A program made the translations under genes and the position numbers. Shown one piece after another: positions 33,901 through 41,959 of a DNA stretch of 64,000 bases (within the stretch, counting starts at the first letter, position 1; the number at the start of each line of letters is the position of its first letter). The stretch is from contig VGWD01000007.1 of assembly GCA_016873735.1 (NCBI GenBank), positions 1 through 64,000 on the forward strand, written 5' to 3'. Under the pieces are notes generated by a model. That model saw only the letters and a list, made by a program, of their open reading frames with translations. It made no database searches and had not been told where the DNA came from. The DNA comes from Ignavibacteria bacterium (lineage in GTDB: Bacteria; Bacteroidota; Ignavibacteria; Kapaibacteriales; UBA961).

Positions 33901-36283
33901 TATCATCATTGATCCTGCAAAATCCATTAATAATGAAGCGATTACAACAAATAATATTCTTGCATTTCCGGTGAATGTTTATGCTGCGACTCTCACGGTG
34001 ATTGATCCTCTACCCGGCTGGAATGTTCAAGCAGATAAACCTCGATTCCGTTTTTTGCTTCCATTGCGTAATCGTGAATTCACTTCCTATGAATTACGCA
34101 TCGAGGCATTGGATGGAACCGTGATTGCAGACTTTTCAGGCATGCAGTCTTCCACGCTCACATTCGGTGAATTGCATGTGGATTGGACTCCGAATATTGT
34201 GCTTGCTCCCGGTGTGAATTCACAGAATTATCTTTTGTATACCAGAACATTCGATACAAAAACATCTCAATACAGCCCATGGGAAGTGACTCCATTTCAT
34301 GCTTTATCATCGTCAATCAATGATACGGCATTCATTCATGTGAAGAAACTCTTTTCATTACCGGAAGCACGCACTATTGGTCTGGCAGAACAAGCTCAAT
34401 CCGGTGCTCTTACACTCGGTGCAAAAATTGTTCCCTTGCTGATTGAATCATGCAATGGCGGTGAAGATTTCCGATATGGCTATCTGCGCTTCGGCAATCG
34501 TACATTCATAGAAAGAGTAGATGGCTCAAAGTGGAATCTTCTTCATCTGAAACCATTCGACAGCATCGGGATCTATAGAGATTTCGATGCCTTTTATGGT
34601 GCTCAGGAAGATAGATATCGTGCAGGCAATAGCGGAGATTTGATTCGCTATTTGAGAGATTCCGTTGCAATTGGAGATCACATTGCAATCAGTGTTTCCG
34701 ATGGGTCTTTCCGTGGTGCTCTTGTAACACCAAATGGCATGGATGGCGATGCTGAATCATTCATGAAAACATTGAAAGCATTCGGCGCGCAACAAATCGA
34801 CTCAATATTTAAAGCACAATCATATCCGGATGGATCTACGATTGCGAATGATGATCGATATCGTATTTCCTATGTAATGTATGGAGTGAAAGGCGGCATG
34901 CCCGGAAGTGCCAAAGAATTATTCGGTGCATACAATGATACATTATCATTGAATGTTGAACACTCCATTGCATTCAAACAAGGAATGTATTCAACCGGTC
35001 CTATAGGTCCGGCAATTGCATGGAAAGAATTATATGTACAAGACTCCTTAAACAATCAAGGTGCTTTGCAATATTATCTTCATGGCTGGAATAGCGGAAA
35101 ACAGAATCGTACATTGATTGATTCCTCATACACAGGGACATTTTCGATCAATGCAATCGATGCATCTCGGTATCCCTATCTTGAAATCGAATCGTTATTC
35201 TCACGTCAGGCCGGCTCTCAAAGCCCCATGTTGAAAACCCTGAATGGTGTATATCTTCCTGCCGCTGAATTGGCTACTGTTCCCTCTTCACTAAAAGTGA
35301 AAGGCACGGAACAAAGACCCGGTGGCCCCATTCGTGGTGACAGCATGTCATGCGAACTCGATATTTATAATCTGTCACTACGCCAAGCTTCCAATCCAAC
35401 AATTCAATTATGCATCACTCAACAACCATTGAGTGGTGGTGGCAGCACTGAGACATCGATAAGCAGTTTGCAGAGCATACCAAAGGATTCACCTATTTCA
35501 TATCAGATGAAAGCATCAACATTTGAATTGTCTGCTATTTCAGAATGGACCGCTCACATCAATTGCGAACAAAATAAAGCAGAATTGTTCTCATTCAATA
35601 ATACGGCTAAGCAACAATTGACTATCGGCGAAGACACCGAACCTCCAACCATAGAAATTCTCGCGGATGGCAAAGTGGTGAGAGAATACGATGTCGTGGC
35701 ACTCAATCCACGCATCACGGTTCGTATTCTCGATAATGCCTATTTGCCGATCGATACGACTAAAACATTCATTCGAACCAATCCATTTGCTGTGAGATCG
35801 GATAGAAATATTCGTGATTATGCATTTGTGCGTGGAACTTATGGAAATGCAATGCGCGCTGAATTTTCCTATGTCCCGGAAAATAGATTGGAAGTTGGAG
35901 AGAATATCATCTATGTGATTACGGAAGATGCATCTGCAAACAAAGACACACTCCGTAGGACCGTCTTGGTTGTGCTCAATAGCTCAATCAATGAATTATC
36001 CAATTATCCCAATCCTGTACTTAGTGGATCACCCATCAATTTCGATCTCACCTATGCTTCGCAAGTAAAGGAAGCCTTGTACACCCTTACAATAGCAGAC
36101 ATTCGTGGCGCTATCGTGCATGCAATGAAGGGGAATGTTTCGATCGGAAGAAATACGATTGCATGGAATGGAAGAAATGCTGAAGGGACACCTATGCCGC
36201 CGGGTGTATATGTGTATCGACTGGACATCACCGGTGATACATTCGTGGAACCGAGCTATGGAAAGATGATCATCATTGAATAA
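30998..36283 (+). CDS. C25 (gingipain/PorU-like) cysteine peptidase with T9SS C-terminal domain
   Basis: 1761 residues. Signal peptide about 1-23 (LATVMSAQA). The N-terminal 500 residues resemble PorU-type prodomains (YSPQQSYVKLITKKDGI). The C25 caspase-like domain spans about 530-885, with the catalytic pair H755 in VNFAGHGS and C785 in TTFSCNSGAF, 30 residues apart as in gingipains. Then a CARDB-like beta domain (about 885-990), a region resembling the interleukin-like EMT inducer fold (about 1185-1310, see findings), and a C-terminal FlgD/T9SS module (YPNPVLSG ... TIAWNGRNAEGTPMPPGVYVYRL). It could be the T9SS sortase PorU or a secreted protease; the great length argues for the latter. Its start is 89 bases from the divergent monooxygenase gene. 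Confidence 0.8.
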   Translation: MSSIVKHIACFLCCLATVMSAQAELTTLCKQGNITLTYSSGNSSRHHEYVTFAMPETAEAILTIKPLHIRAWSGDTSGLYSVIRTYPEAKIERRFVYRGIHVARAVIQPIFKDEQDRLFIADSCTIIITSKGFVSSPAYRIPAIENGLLSHIINPEHIPSARISKKTEEVIADHWYSPQQSYVKLITKKDGIARFPLSRALALQSDWKGKPSSHLELIFKGKSYAMGIIDADGMLDEQDILIFASRRAEGDTTWHNYVTDEASFFLTLNNQPSTAQRYTAFPPIMPILADSSVSVRLHHEKDSEFYAGDVISPIDYRYLSSDFSTGKNFFWNKISTVQKFRTFMDTIHVPSAQEAMSVDIAFHGANDRPSIDFEHRFDIFWNDNLITRDSFAGFADHVTTMQIAPTLIKHGANILRIESIPISDTIVTECFINHVTTSSISSPRMLNGELFCEDSLSNAASLTLRDLRTASFIALDTARTFMMNGIASPSGKLFTADLSLTPGHFKGIIADSLAWIEPEIQTVSKSVLKDSARQADVLLISHPAFLQASERLAEHRRKQGLTVSVISSEDIYKEFGDGSKDAHAIKDFIRHTHRSWQFPVPAYVILMGDASWDPLKLTFKAHQEDFIPSFGFPVSDIWYTTPSNDSIDPELILGRLSVSSSSQAEQVVDKLIQYDTLQAGPWMKNFLFLSGGDEDDPFFHNQFDGIAPFVLDPPVSGDTIRIRRINKIGGVDESIATKIRSAVNDGTLWVNFAGHGSPEYFELDGWRSQDLNNPRKYFMLTTFSCNSGAFAEPTTVCRNESYVLEPGKGAIASVGNTYTGITTPDYYNFVKMYSAMSKYGLRRIGDLVFSTKIGQGNTTDPFFRNSMMQFCLIGDPLTNLALAPQPDYYVRSEDVQVNLVTATDETFTIQGVIRNRGIKDTMPVQVYCIRSFADRKDTISVTYQGFAREQVVSFTFPTLNQSGIHGINIIIDPAKSINNEAITTNNILAFPVNVYAATLTVIDPLPGWNVQADKPRFRFLLPLRNREFTSYELRIEALDGTVIADFSGMQSSTLTFGELHVDWTPNIVLAPGVNSQNYLLYTRTFDTKTSQYSPWEVTPFHALSSSINDTAFIHVKKLFSLPEARTIGLAEQAQSGALTLGAKIVPLLIESCNGGEDFRYGYLRFGNRTFIERVDGSKWNLLHLKPFDSIGIYRDFDAFYGAQEDRYRAGNSGDLIRYLRDSVAIGDHIAISVSDGSFRGALVTPNGMDGDAESFMKTLKAFGAQQIDSIFKAQSYPDGSTIANDDRYRISYVMYGVKGGMPGSAKELFGAYNDTLSLNVEHSIAFKQGMYSTGPIGPAIAWKELYVQDSLNNQGALQYYLHGWNSGKQNRTLIDSSYTGTFSINAIDASRYPYLEIESLFSRQAGSQSPMLKTLNGVYLPAAELATVPSSLKVKGTEQRPGGPIRGDSMSCELDIYNLSLRQASNPTIQLCITQQPLSGGGSTETSISSLQSIPKDSPISYQMKASTFELSAISEWTAHINCEQNKAELFSFNNTAKQQLTIGEDTEPPTIEILADGKVVREYDVVALNPRITVRILDNAYLPIDTTKTFIRTNPFAVRSDRNIRDYAFVRGTYGNAMRAEFSYVPENRLEVGENIIYVITEDASANKDTLRRTVLVVLNSSINELSNYPNPVLSGSPINFDLTYASQVKEALYTLTIADIRGAIVHAMKGNVSIGRNTIAWNGRNAEGTPMPPGVYVYRLDITGDTFVEPSYGKMIIIE

Positions 36284-36286
36284 TGA

Positions 36287-36693
36287 TCACAATGATTCGC
36301 AATATGCTTTGAATGAATCGAGAATAGCTTGCCAACCCGCTCTCTGCATGTCTTCTGAATGTACATGTTCCGGATCAAAAACTTCGGTCACCAACACATG
36401 CTCACCCTCATCCTGAAATGTCACTCTCACTTTTCGCTCATCACCTAAAGTATAGGAAAGAATGGAATTCTCCTGAATTTCATCGAATGTCCCCCATAAA
36501 TCAAAACTTACACTACCGTCTTTGGCAGCCATTGTTTAGGTAAATGTCCCACCAACTTGGAAATCACACACTGCTTTTGGACAATACCAATCAAGCGAGG
36601 CCTGTTTCCAATGAATAATATGCTCGGGAAGTACAAAGCACTCCCAAATAGAAGAAAGGGTTTTGTAATGGATGTAGAAACGGTTGTCGGCAT
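36287..36693 (-). pseudogene. Decayed AHSA1/SRPBCC-domain protein (one frameshift, one nonsense codon)
   Basis: The 81 codons from 36532 down encode the C-terminal half of an activator-of-Hsp90-homology (AHSA1) domain (SFDLWGTFDEI, DERKVRVTF, QRAGWQAILDSFKAY). Upstream in the same frame the N-terminal half is still readable: IWECFVLPEHIIHWKQAS, LDWYCPKAVCDFQVGGTF, then an in-frame TAA at 36538-36536, then TMAAKDGS. Further up, MPTTVSTSITKPF from an ATG at 36693 is in a different frame, so a one-base deletion (or two-base insertion) lies near 36650. Two independent lesions make a pseudogene the best reading; the ORF starting at 36532 is a truncated remnant. Confidence 0.85.
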
Positions 36694-36705
36694 GACAATA
36701 CTCTG

Positions 36706-36749
36706 AAAAAAAAATGCCTTATCATCGGGGGGAAGTGATGACAAGGCAT
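36706..36749 (-). terminator. Rho-independent terminator of tRNA-Gly
   Basis: On the minus strand ATGCCTTGTCATC (36749-36737) pairs with GATGATAAGGCAT (36726-36714) through one G-U pair, with a ten-base loop, followed by a T-run (36714-36706). It closes the tRNA-Gly transcript 37 bases after the tRNA. Confidence 0.85.
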
Positions 36750-36785
36750 GCAGCATAAAGAGGAAGTAACGGCTTGCGCCGTTGA

Positions 36786-36856
36786 GCGGGAAACGAGGGT
36801 CGAACTCGCGACATCAACCTTGGCAAGGTTGCGCTCTACCACTGAGCTATTCCCGC
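36786..36856 (-). tRNA. tRNA-Gly (anticodon GCC)
   Basis: 71-base cloverleaf on the minus strand: acceptor GCGGGAA pairs with TTCCCGC; D-arm GCTC-AGTGGTA-GAGC; anticodon stem CAACC/GGTTG around loop TTGCCAA with anticodon GCC; T-arm with GTTCGAC. The CCA end is not encoded. It has its own terminator and stands alone between lipB and the AHSA1 pseudogene. Confidence 0.95.
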
Positions 36857-36914
36857 AAACCGTATCGAACGGGGAACAAATTTAGAGGTTATCCCCATAT
36901 CTTGCAAACACTTT

Positions 36915-37559
36915 TTATCTAAAGTATTCAATATATGCTTTACGGCATTTTTCTTTTAAATCTTCCATATCTATGTTTTTTCCAAGTTCTCTGTGGATGG
37001 AAGTGACTTCTTTGTCGGGTATTCCGCATGGGATGATCCAATCGAATATTGATAAGTCATTATTGACATTCAAAGCAAAGCCATGGGAGGTCACCCAACG
37101 GGAGCAATGCAGACCAATAGCACAGATTTTTCTCTCTTCTTCAATCCATACGCCTGTCTTTCCTTCAACTCTTCCGGATGCTATTCCATATTCCTCAAGG
37201 ACTTGCATGATAATGTCTTCGATGCTTCTCAAAAACCAATGAAGATCTTGCCTGAATTCTGAAAGATTGAACAATGGATATCCGATGAGTTGTCCCAGAT
37301 TATGAGCGGTTATATCGCCTCCGCGATTAATGGGAATCATTTCGATTCCCTGCGATGTAAGAAGTGAAGGATCAATCTTTACATTTTGCTCGCCACCTTC
37401 CCTGCCTATGGTAAGTACAGGCGGATGTTCACAGAGGATCAATGTACTTGGGCGCACTCCCTTTTGTATGTCACGGACATATGCTTCTTGCCGCGACCAT
37501 GCTTCGCGAAAAGGAATCAAAGACCAATCTTCAATGAGTATCTTGGGCATATAGATCAT
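36915..37559 (-). CDS. lipB: Octanoyltransferase
   Basis: Transfers octanoyl groups from acyl carrier protein to lipoyl domains, the first step of lipoate synthesis. 214 residues. Motifs in order: LILCEHPPVLTIGRE, the central NRGGDITAHNLGQLIGYP (in E. coli RGGxxTxHxPGQ), GRVEGKTGVWIEEERKICAIG with the catalytic lysine K144, the HGFALNVN block, and FDWIIPCGI with the nucleophile C178. A start three codons later (MPKILIED, 37550) is equally possible. Monocistronic, as far as can be seen; convergent with nothing and next to tRNA-Gly. Confidence 0.95.
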   Translation of the reverse strand: MIYMPKILIEDWSLIPFREAWSRQEAYVRDIQKGVRPSTLILCEHPPVLTIGREGGEQNVKIDPSLLTSQGIEMIPINRGGDITAHNLGQLIGYPLFNLSEFRQDLHWFLRSIEDIIMQVLEEYGIASGRVEGKTGVWIEEERKICAIGLHCSRWVTSHGFALNVNNDLSIFDWIIPCGIPDKEVTSIHRELGKNIDMEDLKEKCRKAYIEYFR

Positions 37560-37595
37560 CCAACGTGAAGGACGAATCTACGAAATTGAGGAGTG

Positions 37596-38729
37596 TCACT
37601 GAGCAATGCCAATGACCGTGCAAACATCATCAACGATGGAATCACCTACAATGGTGAATGGTATATCCATCGAAAATGCCCCTTTCCTTTTTGGTGTGAT
37701 CCGAATGGTACAGCTTATAGAACTGTTCTTATTTAATGTTTTGGGAGTAAACACTTCGATAAACAATGCATTGCATGAGGGATTATCGAATGATTGTTTG
37801 GCTTGTATAATACTGCAAGAACCAGATGTATTGTTCACAAATGTGCATATGGCATCAAATGGCACATTGGTTGATGCCGGAAACATTCGAATATCCGTCA
37901 CATAGATTCCGCTTTTCAAAAAGACGCTTGAAGAGCACATTGCCTTATGCTTCACTCTTCCCTTTCCTGAATATGAGATATCAGCTGAGATCTGTGCATT
38001 GATGTTCAAACCCTGGGCCGAAGATTTACTGCGAAGTGGAATCGAGATGCTTGTGCCCGGTTGTAAAGCATAGGGAAATATCAGTTTTGAGAGAAGTTCA
38101 AATTGATCAATATCACCATCAGTAAATTCAATAGAAGAAATGATTGCCGTTTCTGTTCCATAATTATACAGGCGTATGACAGTATCACGCACTTCACCAA
38201 AGGGAATAGAACCAAAGTCCACATCTTCTATCCACACTCTCGTACCACTCAAGACCATCGCCGTGAGCGGAATGAAGACATTCTTCCAGCCATTGATGAG
38301 CAATGTATCCTTGAATTGACCTTCGGATTTGGGATTGAATCGAATGGGTATTGACTTGGAGTATCCCTGCTGTGTTTTTGGAGTCAACACAAAATGTATG
38401 GAATCAGAAGTCAAGGAGAATCCCTGATTCCCATGCTTCAATCTGATGGAATCAATCGGGATGAATAAGGAATCCGAGCCATTTGCAAAGACAATGCTCT
38501 TTACGATTTCTTTGGAGGGATATTCTGTTTCGAAGGCAAGTGAAGTTGGTGACAATATCAATGCTGATCGATGCAATGAATCTTTGGTGACAGAATCCAC
38601 GATTGTTCGGGTGCGATCGGCAGAGACATCATTCACCGGCGTGCAAGATGAAAATGTCCCGATGATGACCATCACCGAGACAAACCATGCGATGATGAAT
38701 CGCTTATCGAAGTGAAATTCTCGCACCAT
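37596..38729 (-). CDS. ASH/choice-of-anchor-type lipoprotein in sigma-factor operon
   Basis: 377 residues. A hydrophobic leader ends in a lipobox GTFSSC (Cys about residue 29). The mature part contains Ig-like beta domains of the ASH/DUF1573 type: ILSPTSLAFETEY ... IPIRFNPKSEGQFKDTLLINGW (about 57-150), then VWIEDVDFGSIPFGEVRDTVIRLYNYGTETA (about 165-195, in part), and a third with TPKRKGAFSMDIPFTI near the end. Such domains act as protein-binding spacers in the envelope. The start overlaps the end of the anti-sigma/barrel gene by 26 bases, so both are likely translated together. Confidence 0.65.
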   Translation of the reverse strand: MVREFHFDKRFIIAWFVSVMVIIGTFSSCTPVNDVSADRTRTIVDSVTKDSLHRSALILSPTSLAFETEYPSKEIVKSIVFANGSDSLFIPIDSIRLKHGNQGFSLTSDSIHFVLTPKTQQGYSKSIPIRFNPKSEGQFKDTLLINGWKNVFIPLTAMVLSGTRVWIEDVDFGSIPFGEVRDTVIRLYNYGTETAIISSIEFTDGDIDQFELLSKLIFPYALQPGTSISIPLRSKSSAQGLNINAQISADISYSGKGRVKHKAMCSSSVFLKSGIYVTDIRMFPASTNVPFDAICTFVNNTSGSCSIIQAKQSFDNPSCNALFIEVFTPKTLNKNSSISCTIRITPKRKGAFSMDIPFTIVGDSIVDDVCTVIGIAQ

Positions 38730-39900
38730 AGGTGATGCCTGCTTTTTGTGTGCTGAACCACTGTCCTTGATAGGAATACAATGTGCTCATACCTTCAATA
38801 CCGCCAATCAATGTGATTGATTTGCTCACATCATATTCCATTCCCAATGTCATTCGAGCCATCGGTCCTGTCTCCATACCACCCGCACCAACTCTGATAA
38901 GTGGACGAATTGCCTGATTTCCCACAAATCGATGCTGCCATCCTATAATGGCCCATGGTGCCAAATATGTTTGATTGTATTGAACGGTGTAATTATTCTC
39001 TGTTCCGGTATAACGTTGAGCAAGTGATTCTTGTCCTACTTCAACAAAGACTGCATCTTGTTCTGTCACATCATAATGGAGTCCGACAGATATATTGTTG
39101 ATGAATGGGTTATTGACCGGAATGACCGTTTGATCAACAAATGAATGTTGTGTAAAACCACGCATGGTGAGTGAAAAGGGGGAATGTTCTTTATCGCTAT
39201 TATCAATCTTTGGTGTTGATTCAAATGCCTTCGGTAGAAATGATTGATCATTCGTCGCTAAAGCACGTTCAGATTGTTGCTCTTGCTTTTGTGAAACATC
39301 AACAATCTCTTGCTGAGCAATCGGCATATCAGAAGGTGCATCCACTTGCTGAGCAATATTCTTCGTTTCAATGGATGTTTGTGCATTGGAAAATGCAGTT
39401 TGCATTGTCTTTGGAGCCATGCTGATTGTTTGCGAAGATGCATTGCTTTCCGATGCGAAATTCGATTGCACGATTTTGGGTGATATAAATGATTGTTGAG
39501 CAATCGCTGTTTCGGACATCTGCTTTGCATCTTGTCGGGATGCAAAGTAAAGTCCTGAAAGAGTTGCACCAACAAGCATGAACATGAGAGGTTGAACCGC
39601 TTTGCCAAGCCAAGTGGTCACGCCTTGCATCATTCCTGTGGAAACAGGATTGTTCACGGAAGCACCAATTGCAATTGCCCCAATCCTGCGCATGATGGAT
39701 TCTTGCATAGCTTCAGGTGGCATGATCAATGTATTATCCATAAATCTACGCATCGTGAAATGATCCTGCATTTCTTGTCGTAAATCCGCCTGCTCAGAAA
39801 GCATCGTGAACAAGGATGGTTGCATCGCTTCCGGCAATTCACCGTCCATGTATAATGTGAGCATTTCCGATGGACTCAAGTGTGAAAATTCCTGACTCAT
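38704..39900 (-). CDS. Anti-sigma factor-like protein fused to a C-terminal outer-membrane barrel-like domain
   Basis: 398 residues. The N-terminal 75 residues are cytoplasmic and match the start of anti-sigma factors (LSPSEMLTLYMDGELPEAM ... LRQEMQDHFTMRRFMDN), but without the His-x3-Cys-x2-Cys zinc motif. A hydrophobic segment follows (about 98-118, LMFMLVGATLSGLYFAS), then a long Gln/Ser/Ala-rich linker (about 120-235). The last 160 residues look like an outer-membrane barrel (FSLTMRGFTQHSF, ISVGLHYDVTEQDAVFVEVG, RPLIRVGAGGMETG, AGITYGARISLR). This order would let one protein span the whole envelope. Ten bases after the ECF sigma gene, which is its likely target. Confidence 0.7.
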   Translation of the reverse strand: MSQEFSHLSPSEMLTLYMDGELPEAMQPSLFTMLSEQADLRQEMQDHFTMRRFMDNTLIMPPEAMQESIMRRIGAIAIGASVNNPVSTGMMQGVTTWLGKAVQPLMFMLVGATLSGLYFASRQDAKQMSETAIAQQSFISPKIVQSNFASESNASSQTISMAPKTMQTAFSNAQTSIETKNIAQQVDAPSDMPIAQQEIVDVSQKQEQQSERALATNDQSFLPKAFESTPKIDNSDKEHSPFSLTMRGFTQHSFVDQTVIPVNNPFINNISVGLHYDVTEQDAVFVEVGQESLAQRYTGTENNYTVQYNQTYLAPWAIIGWQHRFVGNQAIRPLIRVGAGGMETGPMARMTLGMEYDVSKSITLIGGIEGMSTLYSYQGQWFSTQKAGITYGARISLR

Positions 39901-39910
39901 GGCTTTTTAT

Positions 39911-40519
39911 TCAATGTTTATACAAATCATCAATAAAGGGCTGAAGGATCACTCTGATCTTCTGCTTTGCGCGATAAATACGCGTTCTTACTATCGGCAT
40001 TGAGGTCTCGACTATTTCCGCGATTTCATTATAACTGTAGCCATACATTTCTCGCAGAATCAATACTTCTTTGTAATCTTCAGGAAGCATTTCAAGTGCA
40101 GTCGATATTAATCGAGACAATTCTTTCTGTTCATATGGAGTATCCAATGACGGAAACTCAAAATTCTCAATCGTGATTGTGCTGGTATTATATTTCTTCG
40201 CTTTCTCATTCAAACACAAATTGCGGGAAATCTTCAGCAAATATCCCTGAACATTTTGAATCTCCTGTCCGGCAACTCCCGTTTCATAAAAGCGAACGAA
40301 TGTTTCCTGAAAAATATCATCGGTGGCTTGAACATCACCAAGTATCTTCCGTACATAAGAGTAAATTCTTGGTGAATATCGTTTATATAACACGCTCAAT
40401 GCTTGATGTGCACGATTTCCACCCCCACTGAGCATGGCATACAATTGGACATCTGTAAGCTCTGATAACTCGGTGGATGCAGACTTATGGGACCTATTGA
40501 AGGATGAATCCCTGTTCAT
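39911..40519 (-). CDS. ECF-family RNA polymerase sigma factor
   Basis: Alternative sigma-70 factor of the extracytoplasmic-function type, 202 residues from the ATG at 40519. Region 2: ALSVLYKRYSPRIYSYVRKIL and ATDDIFQETFVRFYE (DNA opening and core binding). Region 4: LISTALEMLPEDYKEVLILREMYGYSYNEIAEI (in part) followed by the recognition helix SMPIVRTRIYRAKQKIR. It heads an operon with the anti-sigma/barrel fusion and the ASH lipoprotein. A 10-bp palindrome ACACATGTGT at 40545-40554, 26 bases upstream of the start, may be an operator but is short. Confidence 0.92.
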   Translation of the reverse strand: MNRDSSFNRSHKSASTELSELTDVQLYAMLSGGGNRAHQALSVLYKRYSPRIYSYVRKILGDVQATDDIFQETFVRFYETGVAGQEIQNVQGYLLKISRNLCLNEKAKKYNTSTITIENFEFPSLDTPYEQKELSRLISTALEMLPEDYKEVLILREMYGYSYNEIAEIVETSMPIVRTRIYRAKQKIRVILQPFIDDLYKH

Positions 40520-40567
40520 CGTGAACATCCGCATTAATATGTGAACACATGTGTAAAGAGTTGATTT

Positions 40568-41860
40568 TCAGGGATTTGTTACACTCAATCCCTTCTTGCC
40601 GATATCGGTACGAAAATATCTGTGATGATAATGAATATGCTCCAAACCGTCATATGCATGTTGTATAGCATCGGCAAGTTCTTCGCCTAAACCACAGATT
40701 CCCAAAACCCTGCCTCCTGCCGTGACGATTGTTCCATCTGGCAATAACTTCGTACCAGCGTGAAAAACATGCACATAGGGTTCTTGATTTGCTTTGTCCA
40801 AACCAAGGATCACATGACCTGTTTCATAATCATCCGGATATCCTCCCGAAGCCATCACAACATTACAGGCAAATCCTTTGGATCTGAATTGCATGGCAGA
40901 GTGATCCAATTCGCCGATCGCAGCCGAATGGAGAAGTTTCGCAAGATCCCCACGGAATACACTGAGGACCGCTTGCGTTTCAGGATCGCCAAATCTGCAA
41001 TTGAATTCGACTACGGATGGATTACCGGCATCAATCATGAGTCCTACAAATAAACAACCGACAAATGGATATCCTTCTTCAAGCATGGCCTTAAGCATAG
41101 GAATCACAATATCATCATGAACTCTTTGCATCACTTCTTCTGTGACAATCGGAGCCGGTGCATAAGCACCCATGCCGCCTGTATTTTTTCCAAGGTCTCC
41201 GTCTTTCGCGCGCTTATGATCTTGTGCAGGAGCAAGAAGCACAACATCATTGCCATCGGTGATTGCAAACACAGATGCTTCTTCACCCTTAAGAAAATCT
41301 TCAATCACAATACTGGATCCGGCATCAGCGAAGAGTCCTGCAAAAATTTCATCTATTGCTTCATGTGCTTCATGATGTGTTTCAGCAATGATCACGCCTT
41401 TTCCTGCAGCCAAACCATCGGCCTTGACCACTATGGGAAGGGGTCTGTCATTCACATAGGCATGTGCTTCATGTGCATGCTCTTTGGTGAATCGCTCATA
41501 TCCGGCTGTGGGAATGCCATGTTTTTTCATGAGATCTTTGGAAAATCCTTTTGAGGATTCTATCCGCGCGGCTTTTGCAGATGGACCAAACACTACAATG
41601 TCATGCTTGCGCAAATCATCGGCCAAGCCCTTGACGAGGGGTGCTTCGGGACCAACAACCACCAAGTCTATTTCATGCTGCTTACAAAATGAGACAATCG
41701 TGGCCGAATCATTGAGTGATATCGAATCCACAAGGGTGGCAATGTTCTTCATGCCCGGATTACCTGGGAAGACGAACAATGTTCCCAAAGAAGGAGATTC
41801 ATGTAAGCCGAGGGCAAGAGCATGTTCTCTTCCGCCTGAGCCGATGAGCAGGATATTCAT
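40568..41860 (-). CDS. purD: Phosphoribosylamine--glycine ligase
   Basis: Second step of purine synthesis: joins phosphoribosylamine and glycine with ATP. 430 residues from the ATG at 41860 (MNILLIGSGGREHALALG, the invariant start); an ATG ten codons upstream is in frame but not conserved. ATP-grasp domain with ADGLAAGKGVIIAE and FLKGEEASVFAITDG, then HKRAKDGDLGKNTGGMGAYAP and VVEFNCRFGDPETQ (metal site), and the C-terminal domain with GGRVLGICGLG. Divergent from the VWA lipoprotein gene, with 99 bases between the starts. Confidence 0.97.
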   Translation of the reverse strand: MNILLIGSGGREHALALGLHESPSLGTLFVFPGNPGMKNIATLVDSISLNDSATIVSFCKQHEIDLVVVGPEAPLVKGLADDLRKHDIVVFGPSAKAARIESSKGFSKDLMKKHGIPTAGYERFTKEHAHEAHAYVNDRPLPIVVKADGLAAGKGVIIAETHHEAHEAIDEIFAGLFADAGSSIVIEDFLKGEEASVFAITDGNDVVLLAPAQDHKRAKDGDLGKNTGGMGAYAPAPIVTEEVMQRVHDDIVIPMLKAMLEEGYPFVGCLFVGLMIDAGNPSVVEFNCRFGDPETQAVLSVFRGDLAKLLHSAAIGELDHSAMQFRSKGFACNVVMASGGYPDDYETGHVILGLDKANQEPYVHVFHAGTKLLPDGTIVTAGGRVLGICGLGEELADAIQHAYDGLEHIHYHHRYFRTDIGKKGLSVTNP

Positions 41861-41959
41861 GGTGATGTCCAAATGAGTGTTTCCGAACACAATTTACAAA
41901 ATGTGAAAGAAGCACTATCATGGAAACTTCTCGATTGCATATCCGTTATATTTGGCATC

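Noticed and set aside
36508-36756. 82-codon minus-strand frame upstream of the AHSA1 half domain
   Set aside because: Only its first 13 codons from 36693 match the AHSA1 N-terminus; the rest is out of frame with the homology, so it is part of the pseudogene and not a gene.
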